Notes: generated from the sequence alone by a model not told the origin. Shown: positions 18,292 through 28,662, counted from the stretch's first letter. The stretch: 64,000 nucleotides of DNA from Gordonia gummivorans (GCF_022513585.1 NZ_JAKWBF010000007.1:1-64000), one strand, 5' to 3'. Numbers and translations are program-made.

Positions 18292-19514
18292 GTTTCGCAA
18301 TCGGTGTCATCCTGTTCGCGGTGACACTGCTGCTGTCGGTCGCCTGGCACGAGTGCGGCCACATGTGGGCGGCTCAGGCGACGGGCATGAAGGTCCGGCG
18401 CTACTTCGTCGGCTTCGGTCCCACGCTGTGGTCGACCCGCCGCGGCGAGACCGAGTACGGCTTCAAGGCACTGCCGTTCGGTGGGTTCTGCGACATCGCC
18501 GGCATGACTCCGCATGAGGAACTCACCGCCGACGAACGCGATCGGGCGATGTACAAGCAGAAGGCGTGGAAGCGTCTGGTCGTCCTCTTCGCCGGCCCGG
18601 CCCAGAACTTCCTGCTCGGTTTTGTACTGATCATCATCGTCGGGCTGAGTTTCGGTCTGCCCGATCTCAGTCCGCCTCCCACGCCGGCGCGGGTCGCCGA
18701 AACCAACTGTGTGTCATCGTCGATCGAGATCAAGGACAACAAGCAGACGCAGTCGCCCTGTGCCGGCGCCGGACCCGCCGCCGCGGCCGGATTGCTTCCC
18801 GGCGACGAGATCGTCGCCGTCAACGGCACGCCCGTCGACAAGGCCGCAGACCTGACGCCCGTCATCCGGGAGAGCACCGGTCCCATCGTGCTCACCGTCG
18901 AACGCGATGGTCGGCAGTTCGACGCGACGATGACGCCGCAGCCGGTCACGGTCACCGCCACCAGATCCGACGGAAGTGTCGAGACCCAGACCTACAACAT
19001 GGTCGGCATCGCCTACGACGCCCCGCCGGCCGTCAAGGACTACAACGCGCTGACCATCGTGCCGGGCGCGCTGGTGTTCACCGGCGACCTGTTCCGCGCG
19101 ACCTGGGACGCGTTGCTGAGCCTGCCGACCAAGATCGGCGCGCTCTGGACCGCGGTCACCGGCGGCGAGCGTTCGTTGGACACCCCGGTGAGCGTGTACG
19201 GGGCGTCCGTCCTCGGCGGTCAGGCCGTCGAACGCGGACTCTGGGACATGTTCTGGATTCTCCTGATCTCCATCAACTTCTTCCTCGGCATGTTCAACCT
19301 CATCCCGTTGCTTCCGCTCGACGGCGGACACATGGCGATCGTCGGCTACGAGAAGGGGCGCAACACCGTCCGGCGGTGGTTCGGCCGTGCACCCGGCGGG
19401 CCGGTCGACTACTTCAAGCTGATGCCGATCACCTACGCCGTGGTGATCGTCATGGGCGGTTTCATGGTGCTGACCCTGACCGCCGACATCATCAACCCCA
19501 TCAATCCGTGGTGA
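18288..19514 (+). CDS. rip1: Site-2 intramembrane metalloprotease (Rip1/RseP-like)
   Basis: This M50 zinc protease of 408 residues cleaves membrane proteins such as anti-sigma factors within the bilayer. The zinc motif HECGH is at residues 21-25 in the first membrane helix, and the second motif [11 protein letters not shown] (Asp345) is in a late helix. A PDZ-like domain (about 150-240) lies between. The position between dxr and ispG matches Rv2869c, where it controls mycolate and stress responses. The GTG start overlaps the dxr stop. Confidence 0.93.
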   Translation: MSFAIGVILFAVTLLLSVAWHECGHMWAAQATGMKVRRYFVGFGPTLWSTRRGETEYGFKALPFGGFCDIAGMTPHEELTADERDRAMYKQKAWKRLVVLFAGPAQNFLLGFVLIIIVGLSFGLPDLSPPPTPARVAETNCVSSSIEIKDNKQTQSPCAGAGPAAAAGLLPGDEIVAVNGTPVDKAADLTPVIRESTGPIVLTVERDGRQFDATMTPQPVTVTATRSDGSVETQTYNMVGIAYDAPPAVKDYNALTIVPGALVFTGDLFRATWDALLSLPTKIGALWTAVTGGERSLDTPVSVYGASVLGGQAVERGLWDMFWILLISINFFLGMFNLIPLLPLDGGHMAIVGYEKGRNTVRRWFGRAPGGPVDYFKLMPITYAVVIVMGGFMVLTLTADIINPINPW

Positions 19515-19573
19515 TCTCCCGGCCCGAGATCACCGACACCGCGACGACAACCGGCTCCTGAGGTGATACGACG

Positions 19574-20758
19574 ATGAACGCGTCCACAGACTCCGCGATA
19601 CCGATCGGGCTCGGCATGCCGGCGGGTCCGCCCCCGGTCCTCGCGCCGCGTCGCCGAACCCGGCAGATCCAGGTCGGAACGGTGGGCGTCGGCAGCGACC
19701 ATCCGATCTCGGTGCAGTCGATGACGACCACCAAGACCCACGACATCAACGCCACCCTGCAACAGATCGCGCAACTGACCGCGTCGGGCTGCGACATCGT
19801 GCGCGTGGCCTGCCCGCGTCAAGAGGACGCCGACGCACTGCCGATCATCGCGAAGAAGTCGAAGATCCCGGTGATCGCCGACATCCACTTCCAGCCGAAA
19901 TACATCTTTGCCGCGATCGACGCGGGCTGTGCCGCGGTGCGGGTCAATCCCGGAAACATCAAGGAGTTCGACGGCCGGGTCAAGGAGGTCGCCAAGGCCG
20001 CGGGCGAAGCGGGGATTCCCATTCGCATCGGGGTCAATGCCGGCTCGCTGGACAAGCGACTCATGCAGAAGTACGGCAAGGCCACACCCGAGGCGCTGGT
20101 GGAGTCGGCGCTGTGGGAAGCCGGCCTGTTCGAGGAACACGGCTTCGGGGACATCAAGATCTCGGTGAAACACAACGACCCGGTCATCATGGTCGAGGCG
20201 TATCGGCAGCTCGCGGCGCAGTGTGACTATCCGTTGCACCTCGGCGTCACCGAGGCCGGTCCCGCCTTCCAGGGCACCATCAAATCGGCCGTCGCCTTCG
20301 GTGCTCTGCTCAGCCAGGGCATCGGCGACACCATCCGCGTCTCGCTGTCGGCGCCGCCGGCCGAGGAGATCAAGGTCGGCGACCAGATCCTCCAGTCGCT
20401 CAACCTGCGGCCACGCAAGCTCGAGATCGTGTCCTGTCCATCGTGCGGGCGGGCGCAGGTCGACGTCTACAAGCTCGCCGACGCCGTGACCGCGGGCCTC
20501 GAGGGCATGGAGGTGCCGCTGCGCGTGGCCGTGATGGGATGCGTGGTCAACGGACCGGGCGAGGCCCGCGAGGCCGACCTGGGCGTGGCCTCTGGCAACG
20601 GCAAGGGACAGATCTTCGTCAAGGGTGAGGTCATCAAAACGGTCCCGGAAGCCGATATCGTCGAGACCTTGATCGAAGAAGCGCTGCGAATTGCCGAGGA
20701 ATCGGGAGAAACTGGAGACGGTACGCAGGTCGGAGGACCGGTGGTGACCGTCTCCTAG
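19574..20758 (+). CDS. ispG: 4-hydroxy-3-methylbut-2-enyl diphosphate synthase
   Basis: IspG (GcpE) makes HMBPP from MEcPP using a [4Fe-4S] cluster. The 394-residue protein shows the TIM-barrel motifs [12 protein letters not shown] and [11 protein letters not shown], and the cluster region with VSCPSCGR and [20 protein letters not shown] precedes the ATG. It is the third gene of the dxr-rip1-ispG run, separated from rip1 by 59 bases. The N-terminal 30 residues are Pro-rich and slightly longer than in enterics, as usual in actinobacteria. Confidence 0.96.
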   Translation: MNASTDSAIPIGLGMPAGPPPVLAPRRRTRQIQVGTVGVGSDHPISVQSMTTTKTHDINATLQQIAQLTASGCDIVRVACPRQEDADALPIIAKKSKIPVIADIHFQPKYIFAAIDAGCAAVRVNPGNIKEFDGRVKEVAKAAGEAGIPIRIGVNAGSLDKRLMQKYGKATPEALVESALWEAGLFEEHGFGDIKISVKHNDPVIMVEAYRQLAAQCDYPLHLGVTEAGPAFQGTIKSAVAFGALLSQGIGDTIRVSLSAPPAEEIKVGDQILQSLNLRPRKLEIVSCPSCGRAQVDVYKLADAVTAGLEGMEVPLRVAVMGCVVNGPGEAREADLGVASGNGKGQIFVKGEVIKTVPEADIVETLIEEALRIAEESGETGDGTQVGGPVVTVS

Positions 20759-20781
20759 ACGGACAACCGGCCACAAGAGCG

Positions 20782-21636
20782 ATGACGGGAGGATCGGCCG
20801 TGCTGAAGCTTCTGGGCGACCGGCCGCTCGGTGCGCGTGACGCACCCGTCGTCGAGCAGGTGCTGGCCACCGATCCGGTCGCGATGTGCATGGTCGCCGC
20901 CCGATTCGAGGTACACGGGATCACCCCGCGATTGCTCGGTGGTGAGATGTGGTCGGCCGCCGACCCCGTCACGTCCCTGTGCTTCTCCGGTGCCAACCTC
21001 ATTCCGCTGATCGGTTCGCCCGACGACCTCGATTACTTCGCCGACCGCGCGATCGCGGCGCCGCGCGTCTGCTCGTCGGTGGTCGGGCGCGCGGAATTGG
21101 TCATGCCGATGTGGGAACAACTCGAGCTGGCGTGGGGTCCCGCACGCGAGGTGCGCGCGACGCAGCCGCTGCTCGCGCTGCCGGGACCGCCTGCGGTGCG
21201 TTCGGATCCGGGTGTTCGGCTGGTCACCATGGACGATCTCGACGCCTACCTGCCGGCCGCGATCGACATGTTCATCGGCGAGGTCGGCGTGGACCCGACC
21301 GCCGGCGACGGTGGCCGCTCGTACCGCCGGAGGCTGGCGTCGCTGGTCAACGCGCAGCGGGTGTTCGCCCGCTTCGACGACGGGCGGGTTGTCTTCAAGG
21401 CGGAGATCGGATCGCTGTCGCGGCGGGTAGGTCAGATCCAGGGCGTATGGGTCGCTCCGGATCGCCGTGGTGAGGGACTGGGTATCGCGGGGACGGCGTC
21501 GGTTGCCGAGGCCGTGATCTCGCACGGCCGAACGCCGAGCCTTTACGTGAACAGCTTCAACGTCGCAGCGCGCGCCGCCTATGCGCGGGTGGGTTTCGTT
21601 GATGTCGGCACCTTTGCCACCATTCTCGTCGACTGA
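20782..21636 (+). CDS. GNAT-family N-acetyltransferase with DUF4081
   Basis: The 284-residue protein has an N-terminal DUF4081-like half (about 1-135) and a C-terminal GNAT fold. The acetyl-CoA loop appears as GVWVAPDRRGEGLGIAGT, and the family ending SLYVNSFNVAARAAYARVGF is clear. The same architecture occupies this place in mycobacteria (Rv2867c, after ispG). Substrate is unknown. An ATG at 20782 was used, though a GTG a few codons later (VLKLLGDRPLG) could be the true start. Confidence 0.85.
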   Translation: MTGGSAVLKLLGDRPLGARDAPVVEQVLATDPVAMCMVAARFEVHGITPRLLGGEMWSAADPVTSLCFSGANLIPLIGSPDDLDYFADRAIAAPRVCSSVVGRAELVMPMWEQLELAWGPAREVRATQPLLALPGPPAVRSDPGVRLVTMDDLDAYLPAAIDMFIGEVGVDPTAGDGGRSYRRRLASLVNAQRVFARFDDGRVVFKAEIGSLSRRVGQIQGVWVAPDRRGEGLGIAGTASVAEAVISHGRTPSLYVNSFNVAARAAYARVGFVDVGTFATILVD

Positions 21637-21684
21637 ACTGGTGTTGCCCGGGCGTGGCACTCCGTCAAGCCGACGCGGCGGCCA

Positions 21685-21690
21685 TAAACT
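21685..21690 (+). promoter_or_regulatory. -10 box for penicillin-binding lipoprotein gene
   Basis: TAAACT ends nine bases before the ATG at 21700, so the transcript would be leaderless or nearly so. The same hexamer is found before map and proS. Confidence 0.55.
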
Positions 21691-21699
21691 CACCTCTTG

Positions 21700-23526
21700 A
21701 TGTGGCAGTGGCGACGACGTGGAATCCAGGCGGCGAGTCTGGTGGTGTGTGCCCTCGTCGTGCTCGGAATCGCCGGTTGCGCAACCGATGAAGACGACGG
21801 ACCCCGTCGAGCGGCCGAACGGTTCCTGACCGCGTTCAGCGCCCGCGACATCGTCGCGGCGGCAGCGCTCACCGACAATCCGCAGATCGCCCAGAACGCC
21901 ATGAACAGCGCCTGGTCCGGTCTGGCCGCGCAGTCCATGGACGCAAAGGCGGGCAAGGTCGACATCACCGGTGACACCGCCGACGTCGCCGTCGACTATC
22001 AATGGCACCTGCCCCGCAGCCGCGACTGGGGTTATCGGGCGATGGTGCGGCTCGGACGGTCCGACAACGGTTGGGGAGTGCGGTGGGTGTCCACCAACAT
22101 CCATCCGGGTCTCGGTGCCGACCAACGTCTTTCGTTGAGTATCACCGAAGCGCCGCGGGCCACCGTCAACGAGTCCGACGGCTCGGAGGTGATGGTCAAC
22201 GGAACGGTCATCGGCGTCACCTTCGACGCCCATGAAGCGGCTGAGCAGGGGTCGGTCGCCGATTCGGTCACCCGCCTCGTCGACGTGCTGCGCCCGTTCG
22301 ACCGGACGCTGTCGGCACAGGTCATCGCCGAGGAGTCGACCGCCGAAAACGGGCCGTACCCGATTCTCCGGCTCAGCCGCCGGAACTTCGATCGCCTGCG
22401 CGACCGGCTCGCAATACCGGGTGTCGGACACAACGAGCAGGCCGAACTGGTGGCACGCGATCCGCGGTTCGCCCCGGCCCTGCTCTCGCAGGTCAAGCGC
22501 GTGGTCGACGGCGAGGTCGACGGTCGCGTCGGCTGGCGTGTCGCGACGGTCAATCCGAACGGGCTCGACGCCGACATCCTCGCCGATCACGCCCCGCAGG
22601 CCGCGCCGGCGGTGTCGCTGAGCCTGTCCCGTCAGGTGCAGAATGCGGCGCAGCGGGCGGTCAACGCCACCAACAACTTTCAGATCGCCATGGTGGTCGT
22701 TCAGCCGTCGACCGGGCGGATTCTGGCGGTCGCGCAGAACCCCGCCGCCGACCGCCAGGGGCCGATCGCCACCACCGGCCTGTATCCGCCGGGTTCGACC
22801 TTCAAGATGGTGACCGCCGCCGCAGCGATCAGTCGGAACATCGCGCACCCGGACACCATGGTGCCGTGCCCGGGTGAGATCCAGATCGGTCCTCGGCTGA
22901 TCCCCAACTACGACGCGTTCTCGCTGGGCACCGTCCCGATGCTGACCGCGTTCGCGCAGTCCTGCAACACCACTTTCGCGAAACTGGCCAGCCAGATGGG
23001 TCCGTCGGATCTCGCGCACACCGCGGCGGCGATGGGCGTCGGACCGCAGTACTCGATCGCCGGCCTCGACGCGGTCTCCGGATCGGTACCCATCGCCACC
23101 GAGACCGTCGCGCGCAGCGAAGACGGCTTCGGTCAGGGAAGGGTACTGGTGAGCCCGCTCGGGCTGTCGCTGGTTGCCGCGACCGTGGCCAACAACGGCA
23201 AAGCTCCTGTGCCGCAACTGATCCTCGGCAAGCCGACTGCCGTCTCAGGGCCCACAGCGAGACTCGCGCCCGGCGTTGTCACTCAGTTGCGGCCGATGAT
23301 GCGGGCCGTGGTCACCAGCGGCACCGCGACCACCATCGACGGACTGGGTGCCATCTTCGGCAAGACCGGTGAGGCCGAGTTCAACGGTGGTTCGCACGCG
23401 TGGTTCGCGGGCTACCGAGGCGACCTCGCCTTCGCCACACTCGTTGTGCGCGGCGGCGATTCGAACAATGCGGTCGGCGTCACCCGAGACTTCTTCAACT
23501 TCCTGCCGCCCGGCTACGCGGCCTGA
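21700..23526 (+). CDS. Penicillin-binding lipoprotein (transpeptidase-like)
   Basis: The 608-residue protein is a class B-type penicillin-binding protein anchored as a lipoprotein: a signal sequence ends at lipobox Cys27 (LGIAGC). An MecA-N/NTF2-like domain (about 35-150) and a dimerisation domain precede the transpeptidase domain (about 320-605). The catalytic motifs are complete: STFK with Ser366 and Lys369, SCN (421-423), and KTG starting at Lys555. This matches Rv2864c, a putative PBP lipoprotein. An upstream in-frame TTG at 21697 adds only one residue. A palindromic repeat block follows. Confidence 0.92.
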   Translation: MWQWRRRGIQAASLVVCALVVLGIAGCATDEDDGPRRAAERFLTAFSARDIVAAAALTDNPQIAQNAMNSAWSGLAAQSMDAKAGKVDITGDTADVAVDYQWHLPRSRDWGYRAMVRLGRSDNGWGVRWVSTNIHPGLGADQRLSLSITEAPRATVNESDGSEVMVNGTVIGVTFDAHEAAEQGSVADSVTRLVDVLRPFDRTLSAQVIAEESTAENGPYPILRLSRRNFDRLRDRLAIPGVGHNEQAELVARDPRFAPALLSQVKRVVDGEVDGRVGWRVATVNPNGLDADILADHAPQAAPAVSLSLSRQVQNAAQRAVNATNNFQIAMVVVQPSTGRILAVAQNPAADRQGPIATTGLYPPGSTFKMVTAAAAISRNIAHPDTMVPCPGEIQIGPRLIPNYDAFSLGTVPMLTAFAQSCNTTFAKLASQMGPSDLAHTAAAMGVGPQYSIAGLDAVSGSVPIATETVARSEDGFGQGRVLVSPLGLSLVAATVANNGKAPVPQLILGKPTAVSGPTARLAPGVVTQLRPMMRAVVTSGTATTIDGLGAIFGKTGEAEFNGGSHAWFAGYRGDLAFATLVVRGGDSNNAVGVTRDFFNFLPPGYAA

Positions 23527-23717
23527 CTGATCCGAAGAGTACTGCTGTCGGCCTCCAGAACTGGGGTATGCGGAGGCTTCGCGGCGGCCGTCCCACCAAA
23601 ACTAGGGGAAGAAGTTTCTTCCGCGAGGTTCGGAGTCGTCCCCCAGAAAATTCGCGGGGAGGACTCCAAGGGTAGGAGACGAGTTTTCTTACCCGCGGTT
23701 TCTCGCGACGAGTGCGG
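23524..23717. repeat. Composite intergenic repeat, copy 3 (modules D, A, part of B)
   Basis: Module D (about 23524-23567) begins at the stop of the penicillin-binding gene. A diverged module A (23603-23700) keeps GGGGAAGAAGTTTCTTCC and the central GTCGTCCCC/GGGGAGGAC hairpin, while the third hairpin is degraded. The GGTTTCTCGCGACGAGTGCGG word (23697-23717) is a remnant of module B. It lies between the convergent genes for the penicillin-binding protein and hmuV; the whole 218-base gap is repeat-derived. Confidence 0.8.
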
Positions 23718-23744
23718 ATTCTGAGCACCTCGGCCGGTCCGGCC

Positions 23745-24518
23745 TCACCGATGCGGAAGGACCAGCAGCCGACCGTCGTGCTCGATGACCTCGACCGGAT
23801 GATCGTAGGTCTCCGTGAGCAATTCGGGCGTCATCACCTCGCGTGTCGGGCCGGCGGCGAGCAACTTGCCCTCCTTCATGACCGCGACCCGGTCGGCGTA
23901 GGCGGCCGCGAGCGACAGGTCGTGGACGACGAGGAGTACCGCGGCACCGTCGTCGCGGTGCGCGCGCAGGATGTCGAGAACCTGCTCTTGATGCCGGATG
24001 TCGAGGGCCGCGGTCGGTTCGTCCAGCATCATCACCGGGGTGTCCTGGGCGACGGCGCGGGCGAGCGACACCCGGGCCTGCTGGCCGCCGGACAACTGCG
24101 AGAAGGGCCGATCGGCGACGTCGGTGAGGTCGCAGCGTCGCATCGCGTCGTCGATGATCTCTGGAGAGCGGGCCGCATCGGGGGTGCGCAGCCACGGGTA
24201 GCGACCCATCTCGACCACCTCGGCCACGGTGAACGGCGTGTCCGCGCGATTCTGTTGAGTGACCAGTGATCGATGACGGGCCAACTCCCGCATCGGGATC
24301 GAGCCGATCGCGATCCCGTCGATCCACACCTGTCCACGGCGCAGCGCGCGCGTGCCGGACAGCACCGACAGCAGGGTCGACTTGCCGCAGCCGTTGGGGC
24401 CGACGAGCGCGACCAACTCTCCCGGGTGGACATGCAGCGACACCTCGCGCACCACGTCTCGACCACCGAGTTCGACGGACACGTCCTGCGCCAGGATCCC
24501 CGTCGTGTCGGGGCTCAC
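23745..24518 (-). CDS. hmuV: Heme ABC transporter ATP-binding protein
   Basis: This 257-residue ABC ATPase powers heme import with HmuU and HmuT. Walker A is GPNGCGKST, the signature is LSGGQQARVSLARA, and Walker B is VMMLDEPTAAL followed by the H-loop VVHDLS. The GTG at 24518 overlaps the hmuU stop (GTGA), giving tight coupling. The frame stays open upstream to 25748, but that part is antisense or shifted relative to hmuU and should be ignored. The three genes form one minus-strand operon. Confidence 0.92.
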   Translation of the reverse strand: MSPDTTGILAQDVSVELGGRDVVREVSLHVHPGELVALVGPNGCGKSTLLSVLSGTRALRRGQVWIDGIAIGSIPMRELARHRSLVTQQNRADTPFTVAEVVEMGRYPWLRTPDAARSPEIIDDAMRRCDLTDVADRPFSQLSGGQQARVSLARAVAQDTPVMMLDEPTAALDIRHQEQVLDILRAHRDDGAAVLLVVHDLSLAAAYADRVAVMKEGKLLAAGPTREVMTPELLTETYDHPVEVIEHDGRLLVLPHR

Positions 24519-25609
24519 CAGCCCGCTCCGGCGTGCCGGCTGCGCCGCAACAGGACGAAGAACACCGGGCCGCCGATCAGCGCCGTGAACACCCCGATCG
24601 GCAGTTCGCCTACTCCGGGAGCCGCACGCGCCGCGAGGTCGGCGGCGGTGATGACGAGCGCTCCGCCGATCACGCTGGTGGGCAACAAGATCGAATGTCG
24701 AGGACCGACTATGAGCCGCATCACGTGGGGGACCACGAGACCCACGAACATGATGATGCCCGCGAACGCCACCGCAGCGGCGGTCAGGATGGCGACCAGC
24801 ACGATCGCCTGACGTCGGACCAATTCCACGTTCACACCGAGCGAGGCGGCCTGGATCTCGCCCAGCGCAAGCAGATCCAGCTTGTGGACGAGGATCATCG
24901 ACGCGGCGATGCCGGCGACGATCAGGGGTGCCGACACCCACACTTCGTTCCAGCCCTTGCCGCTGAGTGAGCCCAGTTGCCAGAACACGATCTGCTCGCG
25001 CTGTTCGGTGCTCGCCACCGAGGTGAGGTAGGCGATGATGCCGAGTGCGAACGCGTTGACCGCAATGCCGGTCAGTATCAACATGATTGCCGACGACGAG
25101 CCGTCCCGCAGCGAGAGGATGTAGATGGCGAATGCGGTGAAGAGACCGAAGACGAACGCGGCGCCGGCGATTGCCCAGTTGGCGGAGAGGGTCCCTTCGC
25201 CCACGGTGGTTCCGCCGGTCATGACGATCATCAGGCACGCGCCGACCGCGGCTCCCGACGAGACGCCGATGATGCCGGGTTCGGCCAGGGGATTCGCGAG
25301 CACGCCCTGCAGGAGACAACCGCCTGCACCCAGCGCGGCCCCGACCAGCAGCCCCAGGACGATGCGTGGGAAGCGGACGTTCCAGAGGGCGGCCTCGCCC
25401 AGCGGATGGCTCGGCAGTGGCCCGACGTCGAGGTAGAAGTGGTGCAGCAGCGACCCCAGGACTTCCGACGGCGGTACCACGACCTGCCCGGTGCCCGCCG
25501 ACACGAGAACCAGGATCGCGGTGATGAGCAGCATGGCCGCGACCACCACCACATTGCGGGTGCGGTGTCGCGATCGGGTCGTGGGCGGTGTCGTCGTCGG
25601 CGCACTCAT
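24515..25609 (-). CDS. hmuU: Heme ABC transporter permease (FecCD family)
   Basis: The 364-residue permease has about nine to ten membrane helices and the FecCD/BtuC signatures: VRFPRIVLGLLVGAALGAGG, NPLAEPGIIGVSSGAA and GIIMFVGLVVPHVMRLIVGP. It forms the heme channel with HmuV ATPases. The ATG overlaps the hmuT stop by four bases. A FecCD permease could also carry siderophores or cobalamin; the HmuT-like partner and gene order favour heme. Confidence 0.9.
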   Translation of the reverse strand: MSAPTTTPPTTRSRHRTRNVVVVAAMLLITAILVLVSAGTGQVVVPPSEVLGSLLHHFYLDVGPLPSHPLGEAALWNVRFPRIVLGLLVGAALGAGGCLLQGVLANPLAEPGIIGVSSGAAVGACLMIVMTGGTTVGEGTLSANWAIAGAAFVFGLFTAFAIYILSLRDGSSSAIMLILTGIAVNAFALGIIAYLTSVASTEQREQIVFWQLGSLSGKGWNEVWVSAPLIVAGIAASMILVHKLDLLALGEIQAASLGVNVELVRRQAIVLVAILTAAAVAFAGIIMFVGLVVPHVMRLIVGPRHSILLPTSVIGGALVITAADLAARAAPGVGELPIGVFTALIGGPVFFVLLRRSRHAGAGW

Positions 25610-26649
25610 GTGTAGATCGCCCGTGCCAATGCGGCGACGACCTCGCCGACCTCCGGTCCGAACGCGAGGATCTTGGTCTGGTCCATCTGCACGACGCGAC
25701 GATGACGGCCGGCGTCGGTTTCCGCGATACCCGGCAGGGCGAGAACACCGTCCGGTCCGCCGACGGTCGCGGCGCCTTCGGTCATCACCAGGATCACATT
25801 GGGATTCGCCGCGAGCATGACCTCCGCGTTCACCTGCGTCAGCGGTTCGTCGATGTGTGCGTGTTCGGCGGCGTCGCGTCCGCCGACGGCGGCGATCAAG
25901 TCGTCGGCACCGGAACCCGGACCGAGCAGGTACAGGATCGCGGGTCCGCGAATGTAGATGAAGGCCATCACCGGATCCCCGGACGGTGAAGGCACCAGTC
26001 GTCGGGCTGCTGCCAACTCGGAATTGGTGCGTGCGTTGAGGAGTTCGCCTTCCCGGGGCACACCGAGCGCGGTCGCGACCGCACGGGTGAGCGCGTTGTT
26101 GGACGCGAGATTGCGCGCACCGGGAAACACCACGACCGTCACACCCGAACTGCGAATCTGATCCACCGCGGTCTGCGGCAGGGTGGCGTCGGTGACCAGC
26201 AGGATCGTCGGGGCCAGCGCGAGAACGGATTCCGCGTTCAGGGTGTGTCCGCGGTTGGTCACGACCGGCAGTCGCAGCGCCGATGGAAAAGCGGTCGACG
26301 TGTCCCGACCCACCACGTGCGAGCCCAGGCCCAGCGAGAACACGAGGGTGCCCAGCGTGCCATTGCGGTCGACCGCGATGATCCGGCTGACGTCGGTCAC
26401 CGTGACCTTGCCGTAGCGCAGCGAATCGACCGTCACCGGTAGTCGCGCCGGCGGATCGGTGGCGATCGGTTCCACGTCGTCGGACGGGAGGGTCGCCGTC
26501 TGCGGACCATCACGCAGATGTTCGGCCGGGGCCACCGATGTCGGCGCCTGCTCGATCGGTGCGACAAAGCAACCTGTCGCGGTGATCGCCACGAATGCGA
26601 GCGCGACGAGCACCGCAGTCGCTCGCACGAGAGTGCCGATCCGGCCCAT
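25606..26649 (-). CDS. hmuT: Hemin-binding lipoprotein
   Basis: The 347-residue solute-binding lipoprotein has a signal sequence ending at Cys27 (ATGCFV). It has a class III (BtuF/HmuT-like) fold: an N-terminal lobe with [19 protein letters not shown], a long connecting helix, and a C-terminal lobe ending [22 protein letters not shown] lies four bases before the ATG. It is the first gene of hmuTUV and is divergent from map. Heme rather than another chelate is inferred from the family, not from a visible ligand. Confidence 0.88.
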   Translation of the reverse strand: MGRIGTLVRATAVLVALAFVAITATGCFVAPIEQAPTSVAPAEHLRDGPQTATLPSDDVEPIATDPPARLPVTVDSLRYGKVTVTDVSRIIAVDRNGTLGTLVFSLGLGSHVVGRDTSTAFPSALRLPVVTNRGHTLNAESVLALAPTILLVTDATLPQTAVDQIRSSGVTVVVFPGARNLASNNALTRAVATALGVPREGELLNARTNSELAAARRLVPSPSGDPVMAFIYIRGPAILYLLGPGSGADDLIAAVGGRDAAEHAHIDEPLTQVNAEVMLAANPNVILVMTEGAATVGGPDGVLALPGIAETDAGRHRRVVQMDQTKILAFGPEVGEVVAALARAIYT

Positions 26650-26668
26650 GGTGTCCTTCGCCCTCCGA

Positions 26669-26733
26669 TGCGGTGTCGTTGCTATTGCGGTGTCGTTGTT
26701 ACTGTCACCTTAGTGAGTGCGGTGTTGTCACCT
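26669..26733. promoter_or_regulatory. Direct repeats between hmuT and map
   Basis: TGCGGTGTCGTTG occurs at 26669-26681 and again at 26686-26698 (17-bp period), and a related TGCGGTGTTGTCA at 26718-26730. The spacing is close to one and two helical repeats plus, so a regulator could bind one face of the DNA. The regulator is unknown. Confidence 0.4.
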
Positions 26734-26776
26734 TCGTCGTGGCCGCGCCGCCGACCGTCGCCCGTCGGCTCTCACA

Positions 26777-26782
26777 TAAACT
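26777..26782 (+). promoter_or_regulatory. -10 box for map
   Basis: TAAACT ends seven bases before the map ATG at 26790. This places the transcription start at or next to the start codon, so map is probably leaderless. Confidence 0.6.
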
Positions 26783-26789
26783 GGTTCCC

Positions 26790-27653
26790 ATGTCTGTCCG
26801 CGCCCCGTTGAAGCCCGGTGTCGTCTCGCCGACCCTGTCGGTACCCGAATCGATCGAACGTCCCGAGTACGCGTGGAAAGCGACCGTCAACGAGGGCCAC
26901 GAGCCGTGGGTCCAGACGCCGGAGACCATCGAGAAGGTGCGGATCGCCAGCAGGATTGCCGCCAACGCGCTGGCCGAGGCCGGTAAGGCCGTCGCTCCGG
27001 GGGTCACCACCGACGAGCTCGACCGGATCGCTCACGAGTACATGATCGATCACGGTGCGTACCCGTCGACCCTGGGCTACAAGGGCTTCCCGAAATCGTG
27101 CTGCACATCACTGAATGAGGTGATCTGCCACGGCATCCCGGATTCGACGGTCATCGCCGACGGCGACATCGTCAACATCGACGTCACCGCCTACATCGAC
27201 GGCGCGCACGGCGACACCAATGCGACCTTCCTCGCCGGCGACGTATCCCAGGAGGCCGCCGATCTCGTCGAGCGCACCCGTATCGCCACCGAACGCGCGA
27301 TCAAGGCGGTGAAACCGGGTCGAGAGCTCAACGTGATCGGCCGGGTGATCGAGTCGTACGCGAATCGGTTCGGCTATAACGTGGTTCGCGACTTCACCGG
27401 GCACGGCATCGGCGAGACCTTCCACAACGGCCTCGTCGTCCTGCACTACGACGAGCCCAACGTCGACACCGTGATCGAACCCGGCATGGTCTTCACGATC
27501 GAGCCGATGATCAACCTGGGCGCGCTGCCCTGGGAGCTGTGGGACGACGGCTGGACCGTGGTGACCGCCGACCGGCGGTGGACCGCGCAATTCGAGCACA
27601 CGCTGGTCGTCACCGACCAGGGAGCCGAGATCCTCACCCTGCCCGACGCCTGA
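26790..27653 (+). CDS. map: Methionine aminopeptidase, type I
   Basis: The 287-residue M24A enzyme removes the initiator methionine from nascent proteins. Metal ligands are visible in [19 protein letters not shown] (two Asp), GHGIGETFH (His), FTIEPM (Glu) and QFEHTLVV (Glu). An N-terminal extension of about 40 residues with a PxxP-like [12 protein letters not shown] segment matches mycobacterial MapB (Rv2861c). The ATG at 26790 is chosen because TAAACT lies seven bases upstream; earlier in-frame starts would extend into the promoter shared with hmuT. Confidence 0.94.
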   Translation: MSVRAPLKPGVVSPTLSVPESIERPEYAWKATVNEGHEPWVQTPETIEKVRIASRIAANALAEAGKAVAPGVTTDELDRIAHEYMIDHGAYPSTLGYKGFPKSCCTSLNEVICHGIPDSTVIADGDIVNIDVTAYIDGAHGDTNATFLAGDVSQEAADLVERTRIATERAIKAVKPGRELNVIGRVIESYANRFGYNVVRDFTGHGIGETFHNGLVVLHYDEPNVDTVIEPGMVFTIEPMINLGALPWELWDDGWTVVTADRRWTAQFEHTLVVTDQGAEILTLPDA

Positions 27654-27748
27654 CGGTCGGGGGTCCGTGCAGCGCGGATTGTGCGTTCCGGCGTGCATCC
27701 CTGCCGCCGACTGAGCACATTCTCGCCCGCCGCCGGGTGTCGCGCGCC

Positions 27749-27754
27749 TATTCT
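27749..27754 (+). promoter_or_regulatory. Possible -10 box for lipoprotein gene
   Basis: TATTCT lies about 47 bases before the ATG at 27802. No -35 is evident. Confidence 0.35.
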
Positions 27755-27801
27755 GTGTCCGAATCCGTTCCGTCACAGCGAAGAGACGAGAGGTCGAGGC
27801 C

Positions 27802-28617
27802 ATGGGTGCTACCGAGGTTCAGACGGCACGGCGGTCACCGAACCGGCGAGGTTGTGGCCGGACTCCGAAGACGATCGCCGGCATCGCCGTGTCGGTCGGA
27901 ATGGTCCTGACGATCGGCGCCTGCGGTGACGATTCATCCGACGCGGGCTCGCCCGCATCCGGTTCGACCAGCGCAACCTCGACCGCTTCGACAACCACGA
28001 CGACGGCTGTGCTGCCGACCGCGACGGCCGCCCAGCTCGTGCTGCCGGAAGCGGATTTCCCACCACTCGCCGGCGGGAAGTTCTCGCTGGAGACCGGCCC
28101 CGACGATGACGACAGCGACATCACCGTCGACAACCCGGAATGCCAGGACTTCGTCAAGAACAACGATCGAGACGAGCCGGGGGTCGACAGGGCCGAACGC
28201 AAGATCGAGGCAGACATCAGCGGTGGCGGCGACCAAAGCTACACCGCGGGTGTCAAGAAGAGCATCGACCTCGACTACACCGACAACTTCGCGAGGATCT
28301 TGGCCACCTGCGCAGCGTTCGGGGTGACCATCCGCGACGACGGCAAGGACATCCCGGCGAGAGTGACCATGGAGCGGATCACCTTGCCCGGTATCACCAG
28401 CCCCTACAACGCGGTGCGCATGGTCGTGACCGTCGTTCAGGGAACCACCACGGTGTCCGTCGTGAACCAACTGTTGCTCGGTGTCGAGCGGGGTACCTCC
28501 TTCAAGGCCGGGTATGGCCTCACCAGCACCACCGGGCCGACGGTGGGTCCCGATGTGAACACCAACCTCGTACGGATGTTCGTCGCGCAGCGCGCCCGGA
28601 TCGCGGCGGCCCAGTAG
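27802..28617 (+). CDS. Putative lipoprotein of unknown function
   Basis: The 271-residue protein has a basic N-terminus, a hydrophobic segment (about 25-39) and lipobox Cys41 (LTIGAC). A Ser/Thr-rich linker (about 43-68) leads to a folded domain with two Cys residues (PECQDF and ATCAAFG) that could pair. Such a domain resembles the sensor-type lipoproteins of mycobacteria, but I do not recognise the family. It converges on the RCC1-kinase gene at 28663, which also ends in an extracellular domain, so a functional link is possible but untested. Confidence 0.75.
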   Translation: MGATEVQTARRSPNRRGCGRTPKTIAGIAVSVGMVLTIGACGDDSSDAGSPASGSTSATSTASTTTTTAVLPTATAAQLVLPEADFPPLAGGKFSLETGPDDDDSDITVDNPECQDFVKNNDRDEPGVDRAERKIEADISGGGDQSYTAGVKKSIDLDYTDNFARILATCAAFGVTIRDDGKDIPARVTMERITLPGITSPYNAVRMVVTVVQGTTTVSVVNQLLLGVERGTSFKAGYGLTSTTGPTVGPDVNTNLVRMFVAQRARIAAAQ

Positions 28618-28662
28618 GGCGTCAGTACCCGTCGGCACCATTACACGTCGGGCCAGGCTCGG

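Noticed and set aside
20755..23217. Very long open frame on the minus strand (820 codons)
   Set aside because: It is antisense to the GNAT and penicillin-binding genes, lacks domain-like composition and is typical of GC-rich shadow frames.
24519..25748. Upstream extension of hmuV to 25748
   Set aside because: The extension runs through hmuU in another frame and has no domain character; GTG 24518 gives the family-length protein.
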